Shown: positions 15,049-22,882 of the stretch, piece after piece | How the letters are laid out: the number at the start of each line of letters is the position of its first letter | Numbering within the stretch: position 1 is the first letter of the stretch | DNA from: Verrucomicrobiota bacterium | Lineage (GTDB): Bacteria; Verrucomicrobiota; Verrucomicrobiia; Opitutales; Opitutaceae | Assembly (NCBI GenBank): GCA_023386835.1 | Contig: JAEWIY010000095.1 | Coordinates: 1 to 29,768, forward strand | Direction of reading: 5' to 3' | Length of the DNA: 29,768 nucleotides | Made by a program: the position numbers and the translations under genes | Notes under the pieces: model-generated | Told to the model about the DNA's origin: nothing | Database searches by the model: none | Seen by the model: the letters and a program-made list of their open reading frames with translations, nothing else

Positions 15049-16190
15049 GATTCGTCCGCGGGCGCGCCCTTCCGTTTGCGCACCTTGCGCTCCATCGGGT
15101 GGATCAGCACCGCCACCGTGCCGCCGCCCGGCCGATCCTCGATCATCAGGTCACCGCCCATGTTGCGCAGCGCGTGCCGCGCCACGGTCAGGCCCATGCC
15201 GACGCCGACGGTGTGTTTGGTCGAGATGAACGGCTCGAACATCTGATCGCGGATCGACGGATCCACGCCGCGACCTTGATCCTCCACCAGGATTTTCACG
15301 GAGCGGCCGGTCTCGACGTCGCCGATTAGCTCAGTGCGTACGTGGATCGGGCGCTGATCCGCCGGCCGGTTGTCGTAGGCTTCCCAGGCGTTGATCAGGA
15401 TGCTGGAGAGAATGTTCTCGAAGACCTCGACGTGCGAATCCAGCAGGAGGTCGCCCAGCGGGTTGTCGACCGTGACGGGCTGCGAAATGTTGTGGTCCTG
15501 CTGATACCGCGCGACGCCGCCGGCCAGCAGGTCCGAAAGCTTGAAGCGCTCCGTCGGCACGCGGGTTTTCACCACCAGCGAACTGAGCTGCTTGATGATC
15601 GAGACGATCCGATGGACCGCCTCCTCCACCTGCTGCGCGTTACGCGTCACCAGCGCGGGCTTGTCGGGGTAGGCCTTGATCAGGTCGAGGTACCCGATGA
15701 CGACGCCGAGCAGATTGTTCAGGTTATGGGCGATGCCCTGCGTGACCGCGCCGATGGTCGCCGCGCGCCGCGCTTCGACCAGGCGGCGCTGGAGATCGAC
15801 CATCTCCCGGTTGATCGCGACGAACCGCAACTGCGTCTGCACGCGAGCCAGCGTCTCATCGAGATCGATCGGTTTGGTGATGTAGTCGACGGCGCCGACG
15901 CCGAGCCCCTCGAGTTTGCCCTCCTTCGAGCTGCGCGCGGTGATGAACATCACCGGAATCGACCGGGTCTCCTCGCGCGCCTGCAGGCGCTGGCAAACCT
16001 CGATGCCGTCCATGTCCGGCATCATGACGTCGAGCAGGATCAGGTCGGGTTTGTCCTGCCCGATCTGTTCGAGCGCTTCCTGCCCCGAAAACGCCGTCTG
16101 GACCTGAATGCCCTCCCGTTCGAGCTTACGACGGAGGAGCTGGACATTGATCGGCTGGTCGTCGACGACCAGAATCTTCGGTGCGGGCAT
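15045..16190 (-). CDS. Response regulator receiver fused to a histidine kinase
   Basis: This 381-residue soluble protein has a receiver domain first and a kinase second. The receiver (about 4-120) has acidic residues D10-D11, phosphoacceptor D54 in ILLDVMMPDMDG, T84 and K106 in TKPID. A helical linker leads to a dimerisation box with H155 in GIAHNLNNLLGVVIGYLD. The ATPase domain has an N-box around N267 (ILINAWEAYD), VEDQGRGVD (302-310; D304), the FEPFISTK segment (318-325) and GMGLTVARH. There is no membrane helix or sensor domain, so input must come from phosphorylation of D54 by another kinase, or from the linker. The H-box has Asn after His where most kinases have Glu. No output regulator is encoded nearby. 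Its stop overlaps the proC start. Confidence 0.9.
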   Translation of the reverse strand: MPAPKILVVDDQPINVQLLRRKLEREGIQVQTAFSGQEALEQIGQDKPDLILLDVMMPDMDGIEVCQRLQAREETRSIPVMFITARSSKEGKLEGLGVGAVDYITKPIDLDETLARVQTQLRFVAINREMVDLQRRLVEARRAATIGAVTQGIAHNLNNLLGVVIGYLDLIKAYPDKPALVTRNAQQVEEAVHRIVSIIKQLSSLVVKTRVPTERFKLSDLLAGGVARYQQDHNISQPVTVDNPLGDLLLDSHVEVFENILSSILINAWEAYDNRPADQRPIHVRTELIGDVETGRSVKILVEDQGRGVDPSIRDQMFEPFISTKHTVGVGMGLTVARHALRNMGGDLMIEDRPGGGTVAVLIHPMERKVRKRKGAPADES

Positions 16191-16243
16191 GCAGCGGTAG
16201 TCAGTACAAGCCTACACGCGCCGGCAAGGCTGCTCGCTGAAAG

Positions 16244-17119
16244 TCAGGCCGTTGCGGCGTTCTGACGGCGCGCTTTAACGGTGTTTTTCATCAACATCGC
16301 CACCGTCATAGGGCCAACACCCCCCGGGACCGGCGTGATCTGGCCAGCAATCGGCGAAACGGTTGGGAAATGGACGTCCCCGGTCAGCCGATAGCCGGTC
16401 TTCTTGGACGCGTCCGGCACGCGGTTGATGCCCACGTCGATGACGACCGCGCCGGGTTTGACCATGTCGGCCGTCACGAATTCTGCGCGTCCGATCGCAG
16501 CGATGAGCACGTCGGCGAGGCGGGTAATGGCCGGCAGATCGCGGGTGGCCGAGTGGCAAATGGTGACCGTGCCGTTGGCCCCGGCCTTCTTCTGCAGCGC
16601 GAGCAGGGCAACGGGCTTGCCGACGATCAATGAGCGTCCGAGCACGACCACGTGTTTGCCCTTCAAATCCACGCCGCTGCGGTTCAGCAGCTCCATCACG
16701 CCGGCCGGCGTGCAGGCGACGAATCCGCTTTCGTCCTCCTGCGCCACCTTGCCGAGGTTCAACGTGTGGAAACCGTCGACGTCCTTCAGCGGTGAAACAC
16801 GACGGAAGATCGCGAGTTCGTCGAGGTGTTTGGGCAGGGGGGACTGGACGAGGATGCCGTCGACTTCGGGATCGGCGTTCAGGTCGTCGATCACCGTCTC
16901 CAACTCTGCCTGACTGATCGTGACGGGCGGCAGGATCAGGCGGCTGGTGATGCCGATCTCTGCGGCGGTCTTGTCCTTCTTTTTGACGTACGAGACCGAC
17001 GCCGGGTCGTCACCGACGCGCACGAGTGCGAGACAGGGCTTGCGACCGGGCAGCGCCGCCACCTCGGCCTTCAGTTCGGCGATCAGCGACGCCGCGATTT
17101 GGTTTCCGTCGATCAGCAT
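16244..17119 (-). CDS. folD: Bifunctional methylenetetrahydrofolate dehydrogenase / cyclohydrolase
   Basis: This 291-residue cytosolic enzyme interconverts 5,10-methylene-, methenyl- and 10-formyl-tetrahydrofolate. Visible family marks are Y44 and the catalytic lysine K48 in SYVKKKDK, ILVQSPLPKHLDE, PLKDVDGFH, the nucleotide site VVVLGRSLIVGKPVA, and the C-terminal PVPGGVGPMTVAML. Length and order are typical. The ATG at 17119 is preceded on the coding strand by a run of eight T and no obvious Shine-Dalgarno sequence. It is followed after 53 nt by the receiver-kinase gene. Confidence 0.95.
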   Translation of the reverse strand: MLIDGNQIAASLIAELKAEVAALPGRKPCLALVRVGDDPASVSYVKKKDKTAAEIGITSRLILPPVTISQAELETVIDDLNADPEVDGILVQSPLPKHLDELAIFRRVSPLKDVDGFHTLNLGKVAQEDESGFVACTPAGVMELLNRSGVDLKGKHVVVLGRSLIVGKPVALLALQKKAGANGTVTICHSATRDLPAITRLADVLIAAIGRAEFVTADMVKPGAVVIDVGINRVPDASKKTGYRLTGDVHFPTVSPIAGQITPVPGGVGPMTVAMLMKNTVKARRQNAATA

Positions 17120-17122
17120 GGG

Positions 17123-17192
17123 AAAAAAAAGACAGGTGACGTCGAGGCTGGTGAAGCCTCAACGCCCGGCGGGTTCAGTCCAGCCGCCGGGC
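17123..17192 (-). terminator. Two hairpins and a T8 run between the SH3 gene and folD (possible terminator)
   Basis: Read on the minus strand, a perfect 9-bp hairpin (GCCCGGCGG/CCGCCGGGC, 17164-17172 with 17184-17192) is followed by a 6-bp hairpin (17144-17149 with 17155-17160), 13 nt of spacer and eight T (17123-17130), just before the folD ATG. The spacer is too long for a canonical intrinsic terminator. It could be a leaky terminator or a leader structure of folD. Confidence 0.4.
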
Positions 17193-17236
17193 CGCTCGTC
17201 AGCCGCAGCCCGGGTCAGCCGCGCTTGGGCAGATCG

Positions 17237-18097
17237 TCAGCGCAGCTGCAACGACTCGACCGTGATGACGATGTCCTTCGTCTCGGGCACGGGCTTGGCC
17301 GTGCCGTAGGCGCTGACGTGGCGGCCGATGTAGTTTTCGATCTGGTCGGTCAGCAGCAGCCGTGAGATATCCACATAAGCAATACGGACTCCGCTCTCGT
17401 CCTCGAGGGCGTAGTCAAACGGCCGGCGTGGACGCAGCAGGCTGCGGGTCGAGACGAAGCGACCTTCAAAAAGACGGGGCAACGCGGCCAGGCCGCCGTC
17501 ACCACGATTCTCGATTGGCACCGCACGTCCGGCGGTTTGGGGGGCCGGGGTCGCGGCGGGAGCGGCTGCCGGCGCGGGAGCGGCCTTCGTTTCCTGCCGG
17601 GCAGCTGGAGCCGGGGCGGGGGAGGCCGGTTGCGGCGAAGGCGTGGAAGCCACCGCGGCCGAACCGGCGCCGCCGCTCACCTGTGCGTAGCCCGTCACCG
17701 CCCGGTTCAGCCGGAGCTGGGTCCAGCGGCCGCGCAGTCCGGTGATCTCCATCGGATCGTTCGCGACGGCGGTGGTGAGCACGGGGGCATTCGAATTGGG
17801 TTCTGTGCGCAACGCTGCGCCGGGTTTCACGTCCAGCGCCTTGTTGATGTCCTTGTTATCCACATACACCTCGTGTGGACCCTGAACTTGGACGGCGGTC
17901 CAACCCGCGGGAGCGGTGGCGCCCGAGGCCCTCGGAGGCAATTCGTTGCCCGGCTGAATGACCGTCAGCACCGGAGCCTGCGAATTGGGTTGAGCGTAAA
18001 TCGAGGTCTCCTGCCGAACCGGCGCTGCCATGAGCACGGAGGCCAGCGCGCTGAAGGCGAGCATGCCGGCGAGAGGGAGGCGTTTAATCTTCGTCAT
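17237..18097 (-). CDS. Exported SH3-domain protein of unknown function
   Basis: This 286-residue protein has a signal peptide (MTKIKRLP, then a hydrophobic stretch to about 24, likely cleavage near VLMAAP). Two bacterial SH3-like repeats follow (about 26-80 and 86-140), each with a 'Pro/Glu-Pro-Asn-Ser-x-Ala-Pro-Val-Leu' element, the usual RT-loop region of SH3b domains. An Ala/Pro-rich linker (about 145-195) leads to a C-terminal domain with FEGRFVSTRSLLRPRRPFDYALEDESGVRIAYVDISRLL, which I do not recognise. SH3b domains often bind peptidoglycan or periplasmic partners; the role here is open. The chosen ATG at 18097 gives a normal signal peptide and overlaps the end of the pseudouridine synthase gene by 14 nt. 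The longer upstream reading frame lies inside that gene. Confidence 0.8.
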   Translation of the reverse strand: MTKIKRLPLAGMLAFSALASVLMAAPVRQETSIYAQPNSQAPVLTVIQPGNELPPRASGATAPAGWTAVQVQGPHEVYVDNKDINKALDVKPGAALRTEPNSNAPVLTTAVANDPMEITGLRGRWTQLRLNRAVTGYAQVSGGAGSAAVASTPSPQPASPAPAPAARQETKAAPAPAAAPAATPAPQTAGRAVPIENRGDGGLAALPRLFEGRFVSTRSLLRPRRPFDYALEDESGVRIAYVDISRLLLTDQIENYIGRHVSAYGTAKPVPETKDIVITVESLQLR

Positions 18098-18884
18098 GAA
18101 CAGTTCTGCTTTGGGTGACGGCTGCACGGTGCTCGGGGAGCGGCGCCGAGGGAACGTGGAAGAGTGAATCGACTTCCTTGGTAGAAAGTTGTTTGACCGC
18201 GCGCAACGGGATTCCCCGGAGGCGCAGGGCACCAATTTGATAGCGGCGCAGCCGTTTTACGGGATGCCCGAGCGCGAGGAAAAGTTGGCGGATTTCGCGC
18301 TTTTTGCCGTGGTGCATCCAGACATCGAGTTCCGTCGAACCCTGGACGGACGGGTGCAGGAGCGCGGCCCGTTCGACTTTCAAGCGTTCCCCTTCGATCA
18401 CGACGCCACTGAGCAGGCGCGGTAGCTTCGTCCGGGGGAACGGTTGTTCAAGCCGCACGTGGTAACGCTTCACGATCAGGTGACGCGGGTGCATCAGCCG
18501 GTTCGCGAGGTCACCGTCCGTGGTCAGGATCACCAGCCCTTCGCTGTCCTTGTCGAGCCGGCCCGCGCAGAAAAAGCGCATTCGCGCCAATTCGGGCGGC
18601 AGGAGTTGGAAGATCGTGTCGGGGTTGTGCGGGTCGTCGTTGGAACAGATGAGACCGCGCGGTTTGTGCACCGCGAGGGTGAGCCGCGGCTGCGGTTTGG
18701 TGCGGACCGTGCGACCGTCGACGGTCACCTTGTCCTTGGCAGGATCGATTTTCTGGCCCAGTTCGGCGCGCTGGCCGTTCACGTAGACATCGCCGCTGGC
18801 AATCAGGGTCTCCGCTGCGCGACGCGAGCAGACCCCGGTATCGGCGAGGAATTTCTGCAGGCGGACGAGATCGGCTTCAGGCAT
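18084..18884 (-). CDS. Pseudouridine synthase, RsuA/RluB/RluE family
   Basis: This 266-residue RNA-modifying enzyme has an N-terminal S4 RNA-binding domain (VRLQKFLADTGVCSRRAAETLIASGDVYVNG, about 7-37) and a catalytic domain with the motif GRLDKDSEGLVILTTDGDLAN (from 108; catalytic D111), HPRHLIVKRYHV and the final KKREIRQLFLALGHPVKRLRR. This order is typical for RsuA/RluB proteins that isomerise a uridine in rRNA; I cannot tell which position. The start at 18884 is the first ATG before the S4 domain. A 146-nt spacer separates it from the divergent CysJ-like gene, so promoters of both probably lie at 18885-19030. Within the spacer I see a perfect TTGACA at 18985 but no matching -10. Confidence 0.92.
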   Translation of the reverse strand: MPEADLVRLQKFLADTGVCSRRAAETLIASGDVYVNGQRAELGQKIDPAKDKVTVDGRTVRTKPQPRLTLAVHKPRGLICSNDDPHNPDTIFQLLPPELARMRFFCAGRLDKDSEGLVILTTDGDLANRLMHPRHLIVKRYHVRLEQPFPRTKLPRLLSGVVIEGERLKVERAALLHPSVQGSTELDVWMHHGKKREIRQLFLALGHPVKRLRRYQIGALRLRGIPLRAVKQLSTKEVDSLFHVPSAPLPEHRAAVTQSRTVHDED

Positions 18885-19030
18885 GTCGCCGCAGTTGGCG
18901 TCATTTGCTCCGGCGATGCAAGCGTGGGACGCCTTTGCCGGAGGTGCCTGCGCGAACCGGTGGGGCTGTTGAACGGCCTGCGAATTGACACTTGCGCGCC
19001 GCTGGAGCGCGCCCCTGAATCCGGCGTTTT

Positions 19031-20203
19031 ATGTCTGCTCCCGCCGCCGCGTCCGCCTACACCAAGGATAACCCTTTCCCCGCTCGCATCACGGAAAACC
19101 GGGTGCTGAATCAACCGGGTTCCGCGAAAGAGACGCGGCACTTCGTCGTCGATATCAAGGGCAGTGGCCTGACCTACAAGGTCGGAGACTCTCTCGGTGT
19201 GTTCCCGCACAACCCGCCGCATGAAGTGGCGGAGCTGCTCGAGCGGTTGAAGGCGTCGGGCGAAGAGCTCGTCTCGCCGGCGATGCTCAAGCTGCAGGAG
19301 CCGATCACGCTGCATGAGGCGCTGACCTCGCGGCTGGCGCTCTCCAGCCCCACCACGAAGATTCTCACCACGCTGCAGAGCAAGGCGACCGATCCCGGCG
19401 ACAAAGCCCGGCTCGACGCGATGCTGGCTCCCGAGGCCAAGGAGCGCGTCAAGGTGTACCTCGAGGAGCGCGCTTTCATCGACCTGCTCTGTGAGTTTCC
19501 GAGCGCGCAGCTAACGCCGCAGGAATTTGTCGACCATCTGCGCAAGCTGATGCCGCGCCTGTACTCCATCGCATCCTCGCCGAAGGTTTCGCCAGATGGC
19601 GTGCACCTGACGGTCGCGGTCGTGCGCTACCAGACCAACGGTCGCGACCGTGTCGGCGTTTGCTCCACGTTCATGGCCGATCGGGTGGTGGTGGGGCAGA
19701 CGCCGGTGCCGACGTTCGTTTCGCACTCGCACTTTGGCCTGCCCGAGAATCATGAGGAGAAGGACGTGATCATGGTTGGTCCGGGCACCGGCATCGCGCC
19801 GTTCCGGGCGTTCGTGCAGGAGCGCGTCGCGGTGGGCGCGACGGGCCGCAACTGGGTCTTCTTCGGCGATCAGCACGCAGCGACCGACTACCTGTATCAG
19901 GACGAGTGGGAGCAGTACGTGTCGAAGGGGCAGGTCTCCCGCCTCGACCTCGCCTGGTCACGCGACCAGGAGCAAAAGGTCTACGTGCAGGACAAGATGC
20001 GCGAGAACGCCGCCGAGCTGTGGGCGTGGTTGGAGAAGGGCGCCTACTTCTACGTCTGCGGTGACGCGAAGCGCATGGCCAAGGACGTCGATCAGGCGTT
20101 GCACGACATCATCGCCGAACAGGGCGGCCTGCCCATCGAGAAGGCGCAGGAGTACGTCAAGCAGCTGAAGAAGGACAAACGCTACCAGCGCGACGTGTAT
20201 TGA
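19031..20203 (+). CDS. CysJ-like NADPH flavoprotein reductase without flavodoxin domain
   Basis: This 390-residue protein matches the FAD/NADPH half of sulfite reductase flavoprotein and cytochrome P450 reductase: an FAD-binding barrel with a helical connecting insert (about 15-220) and FAD motifs RLYSIASS (176-183) and VGVCSTFMA (208-216), then an NADPH domain with VGPGTGIAPFRAF (249-261), FFGDQHAATDYLYQDEW (277-293), YVCGDAKRMAKD and the C-terminal KDKRYQRDVY. The N-terminal FMN (flavodoxin) domain of full-length CysJ is absent; the N-terminus is intact and the protein starts directly at the barrel, so this is a natural short form, not a truncation. It would pass electrons from NADPH to a separate acceptor such as a flavodoxin, ferredoxin or sulfite reductase; none is encoded next to it. 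Confidence 0.9.
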   Translation: MSAPAAASAYTKDNPFPARITENRVLNQPGSAKETRHFVVDIKGSGLTYKVGDSLGVFPHNPPHEVAELLERLKASGEELVSPAMLKLQEPITLHEALTSRLALSSPTTKILTTLQSKATDPGDKARLDAMLAPEAKERVKVYLEERAFIDLLCEFPSAQLTPQEFVDHLRKLMPRLYSIASSPKVSPDGVHLTVAVVRYQTNGRDRVGVCSTFMADRVVVGQTPVPTFVSHSHFGLPENHEEKDVIMVGPGTGIAPFRAFVQERVAVGATGRNWVFFGDQHAATDYLYQDEWEQYVSKGQVSRLDLAWSRDQEQKVYVQDKMRENAAELWAWLEKGAYFYVCGDAKRMAKDVDQALHDIIAEQGGLPIEKAQEYVKQLKKDKRYQRDVY

Positions 20204-20242
20204 TTCGCCGCGCGGCGGCGCATCAGCCGCCGCCGCGCAAAT

Positions 20243-20272
20243 CCCAAACTCTAAACGCCAAACTCCAAACTC
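20243..20272. repeat. Left arm of inverted heptad repeat (CCAAACT type)
   Basis: Four 7-nt units in register: CCAAACT (20244-20250), CTAAACG (20251-20257), CCAAACT (20258-20264), CCAAACT (20265-20271). They lie between the CysJ-like gene and fabG and are imperfectly complementary to the array at 20305-20337. Confidence 0.8.
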
Positions 20273-20304
20273 GTTTCCCACGCCAACCCGAGGATAAAGC
20301 GCCG

Positions 20305-20337
20305 ACTTTGGCGTTTGGACTTCTGGCGTTCGGACTT
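20305..20337. repeat. Right arm of inverted heptad repeat (AGTTTGG type)
   Basis: Units ACTTTGG (20305-20311), CGTTTGG (20312-20318), ACTTCTGG (8 nt, 20319-20326) and CGTTCGG (20327-20333), then ACTTTTT. In reverse complement they resemble the CCAAACG/CCAAACT units of the left arm. The arm ends about 12 nt before the fabG ATG, in the place of the ribosome binding site. A hairpin between the arms would have a loop of about 32 nt. Confidence 0.75.
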
Positions 20338-20349
20338 TTTCTCTCACCC

Positions 20350-21090
20350 ATGACTTTCAGCAACAGAACCGCCCTCATCACCGGCGCTGGTCGCGGGATC
20401 GGCAAAGCGATCGCCGAAACCCTGGCGGCGAAGGGCGTGAGCGTCATTTGTGTGTCGAAGTCCGCGGAGTCGTGCGGAGCCGTCGCCTCCGCCATCACGG
20501 CCAGCGGCGGCAAAGCGGTCGCGCGGGCGGTGGACGTCGCTGACGGCGCCGCCGTGACGCAGGCAGCCGAGTCGTTGCTGAAGGAGTTCGGCAAGATCGA
20601 CCTGCTCGTGAACAACGCCGGCATCACCCGGGACGGGCTGCTCGCGCGCATGAGCGAGGAGGACTGGAACGCGGTTCTCCAGACCAACCTGACCAGCTGC
20701 TTTCACTGGACGAAGGCGATCGGCTGGCCGATGTGCCGCAACCGTTTCGGGCGCATCGTCAACATCTCCTCGGTGTCCGGTCTTGTCGGCAACGCCGGCC
20801 AGGCCAACTACGCCGCCGCCAAGGCGGGCATGATCGGCTTCACCAAGTCGGTCGCCAAGGAATTCGCCCGCCGTAACGTCACCGCCAACGTCGTCGCGCC
20901 GGGCTTCATCAAGACCGACATGACGGCCGTGCTGAACGACGAGGTTCAGAAGGCGGCCACCGCCCTGATCCCCATGCAGCGCTTCGGTGAAGCCGCTGAG
21001 ATCGCTCATGCCGTCGCCTTCCTCTGTAGCGAGGAAGCCAGCTACATCACCGGCCAAGTTTTTGCCGTTGACGGCGGGATGGCGATGTGA
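20350..21090 (+). CDS. fabG: 3-oxoacyl-[acyl-carrier-protein] reductase
   Basis: This 246-residue short-chain dehydrogenase carries out the first reduction in each round of type II fatty-acid elongation. It has the NADP motif TGAGRGIG (11-18), NNAG (88-91), and the catalytic S141, Y154 and K158 (NYAAAKAG). The block GNAGQANYAAAKAGMIGFTKS and the ending ITGQVFAVDGGMAM are typical for FabG and separate it from other SDRs; the location next to acpP and fabF confirms it. The reading frame is open upstream to 20200 because it runs through the heptad repeats; the ATG at 20350 gives the normal N-terminus. There is no good Shine-Dalgarno sequence before it, only the pyrimidine-rich end of the repeat arm. 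The stop overlaps a possible ATG of acpP at 21087. Confidence 0.94.
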   Translation: MTFSNRTALITGAGRGIGKAIAETLAAKGVSVICVSKSAESCGAVASAITASGGKAVARAVDVADGAAVTQAAESLLKEFGKIDLLVNNAGITRDGLLARMSEEDWNAVLQTNLTSCFHWTKAIGWPMCRNRFGRIVNISSVSGLVGNAGQANYAAAKAGMIGFTKSVAKEFARRNVTANVVAPGFIKTDMTAVLNDEVQKAATALIPMQRFGEAAEIAHAVAFLCSEEASYITGQVFAVDGGMAM

Positions 21091-21119
21091 CCCTTTTCCA
21101 CCTTCAGACGACCCACCAC

Positions 21120-21383
21120 ATGTCCGAAACAAAAAGCATCGAACAACGCGTCAAGGAGATCATCGTTAACCAACTGAATGTTAACGAAGAGCAGATCACG
21201 CCGCAGGCCTCGTTCCTGGACGATCTTGGCGCTGATTCGCTCGATACGGTCGAGCTGATCATGGCTTTTGAGGAGGAGTTCAAGGACGAGATCAAGGGCG
21301 AGATTCCGGAGTCCGACGCTGAGAAGCTGCAGACGGTCGGCCAGGTGATCGACTACATCAAAGGCAAGGCGGGCGCCAAATAA
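21120..21383 (+). CDS. acpP: Acyl carrier protein
   Basis: This 87-residue acidic protein has the ACP helix I (SIEQRVKEIIVNQL) and the phosphopantetheine site LGADSLDTVELIMAFEEEF with S40 as the modified serine. It carries growing acyl chains for fatty-acid synthesis. I prefer the ATG at 21120, which gives the usual short N-terminus; an in-frame ATG at 21087 overlaps the fabG stop (ATGA) and would add eleven residues. That overlap leaves open some translational coupling to fabG. The C-terminal end is a few residues longer than E. coli AcpP (KGKAGAK). Confidence 0.96.
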   Translation: MSETKSIEQRVKEIIVNQLNVNEEQITPQASFLDDLGADSLDTVELIMAFEEEFKDEIKGEIPESDAEKLQTVGQVIDYIKGKAGAK

Positions 21384-21401
21384 CCGCCGTTTGGTTTTTG
21401 A

Positions 21402-21448
21402 AGGCGTTCTACCGCGCTCGCGAGAGGCAGCTGGTAGGACGCCTTTTT
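21402..21448 (+). terminator. Intrinsic terminator after acpP
   Basis: AGGCGTTCTACC (21402-21413) pairs with GGTAGGACGCCT (21433-21444), twelve pairs including one G-U, around a 19-nt loop, followed by five T. It sits between acpP and fabF, so acpP mRNA can end here and reach higher levels than the fabF message, a common arrangement because ACP is needed in excess. fabF starts 29 nt after it, with either read-through or its own promoter. Confidence 0.9.
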
Positions 21449-21476
21449 ATTTGGTGATTCTCGGATTTTCGTCGCC

Positions 21477-22727
21477 ATGGGAATGTCGTCGGGTGCGCAG
21501 CGAGTCGTTGTAACGGGATTGGGAGCGATCCACGGCCTTGGTCATGACGCAGATGCGTTTTGGCAGAGCCTCGTGGCCGGTCGGCCGGGTGTGGGCCGGA
21601 TCACCCAGTTTGATCCTTCGCCGTTCCCGACGCAGATCGGTGCGGAGGTGCTCAATTGGAATGCCGAGGCGCACATGGATCCGAAGGAGGCGCGGCGCAA
21701 CGACCGCTACACCCACTTCGGTTTTGTCGCGGCCTTGCAGGCAGTGAAGGACGCCGGCCTCGATTTGGCGCAGGAGGATCCCGATGCCGTCGGCGTGCTG
21801 ATCGGTTCGGGCATCGGTGGCATGTTCACCTACGAGACGCAGCTGCGTCGCATGGCGGAGAGCGGGCCGCGCAAGGTCTCTCCGTTCACCATTCCCGCGC
21901 TGATCGGCAACATCTGCTCGGGACTCGTGGCAATCCACTTCGGCGTCCGGGGGCCGAACTTTGGGGTCGTGTCCGCGTGCGCGACGTCCACGCACGCGAT
22001 CGGCGAGGCCTGGCACATGATCCGGCGTGGAGACGCGCAGGTGATGATTGCGGGCGGCGCCGAAGCTTCGATCACACCGTTTGCGTACGCGAGCTTCTGC
22101 TCGATGAAGGCGATGAGCACACGGAACGACGACCCGGCGACGGCGAGTCGTCCGTTCTCGCTCGGCCGTGACGGTTTCGTGATGGGGGAGGGTGCCGGTG
22201 TGCTTGTGCTCGAGACGCTGGAGCACGCGCAGGCGCGGGGAGCGCGTATCTACGGTGAGATTGCCGGCTACGCGGCCACCGCCGATGCGCACCACATCAC
22301 GATGCCCGATCCGGAAGGCAAAGGCCTCGGCATGGCGATGACGCGGGCCCTGCGCTGGGCGGAGGTTTCACCGGACCAGGTGGATTACATCAACGCGCAC
22401 GGCACTTCGACCCCCTACAACGACAAGTTCGAGACCCTCGCGATCAAGCGCCTCTTCGGTGAACACGCCTCCCGCATCGCCGTCAGCTCGACCAAGTCGA
22501 TGACCGGCCATTTGCTGGGCGCCGCCGGCGGCATCGAAAGCGTCGCCTGCCTCAAGGCGATCGAACAACAGGTGCTGCCGCCGACGATCAATCTTCACGA
22601 GCCGGATCCCGAGTGCGACCTCGACTACGTGCCCAATGAGGCGCGCTCCGCCAACGTGAAGGTTGTGCTGAGCAACAACCTCGGGTTCGGCGGCCAGAAC
22701 GCCGCGATCGTCTTCAAGGCGGTCTAA
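21477..22727 (+). CDS. fabF: 3-oxoacyl-[acyl-carrier-protein] synthase II
   Basis: This 416-residue condensing enzyme extends acyl-ACP with malonyl-ACP. The catalytic triad is visible: C168 in SACATSTHAIG, H308 in NAHGTSTPYND and H345 in SMTGHLLGAAGGIE. Other FabF blocks are GSGIGGM (111-116), GRDGFVMGEGAGVLVLE and the C-terminal NNLGFGGQNAAIVFK. Length and order fit FabF (KAS II), not FabB. Two ATGs lie at 21477 and 21483; either could be used, and no strong Shine-Dalgarno sequence separates them. It follows the acpP terminator. The gene converges on the molybdenum hydroxylase operon. Confidence 0.95.
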   Translation: MGMSSGAQRVVVTGLGAIHGLGHDADAFWQSLVAGRPGVGRITQFDPSPFPTQIGAEVLNWNAEAHMDPKEARRNDRYTHFGFVAALQAVKDAGLDLAQEDPDAVGVLIGSGIGGMFTYETQLRRMAESGPRKVSPFTIPALIGNICSGLVAIHFGVRGPNFGVVSACATSTHAIGEAWHMIRRGDAQVMIAGGAEASITPFAYASFCSMKAMSTRNDDPATASRPFSLGRDGFVMGEGAGVLVLETLEHAQARGARIYGEIAGYAATADAHHITMPDPEGKGLGMAMTRALRWAEVSPDQVDYINAHGTSTPYNDKFETLAIKRLFGEHASRIAVSSTKSMTGHLLGAAGGIESVACLKAIEQQVLPPTINLHEPDPECDLDYVPNEARSANVKVVLSNNLGFGGQNAAIVFKAV

Positions 22728-22734
22728 GACTGCT

Positions 22735-22766
22735 GGAGAAAGGAGCAGGGGGCAGGGGGCAGGAAC
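22735..22766. repeat. Left arm of inverted heptad repeat (GGGGGCA type)
   Basis: 7-nt register: GGAGAAA (22735-22741), GGAGCAG (22742-22748), GGGGCAG (22749-22755), GGGGCAG (22756-22762), then GAAC. It begins 8 nt after the fabF stop. The first unit is identical to units of the array around the four-helix-bundle gene at 14-476. The arm is complementary to 22883-22917. Confidence 0.85.
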
Positions 22767-22882
22767 TCGACTGAAGTCTGGCCGCTCGCGCTTCTGCTCC
22801 GGGGCGTACGACGACGGTGGCAGCGGTTGGCTGATTTGGCGAGGAGCAGGAAGACGGGTTCGCTGCGGACGCGTTGGAGCCC

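Noticed and set aside
18985..19013. Perfect TTGACA (18985-18990) as a promoter for the CysJ-like gene
   Set aside because: At 16-18 nt spacing the following sequence is GC-rich (around CGCGCC) with no resemblance to TATAAT, so I do not call a promoter.
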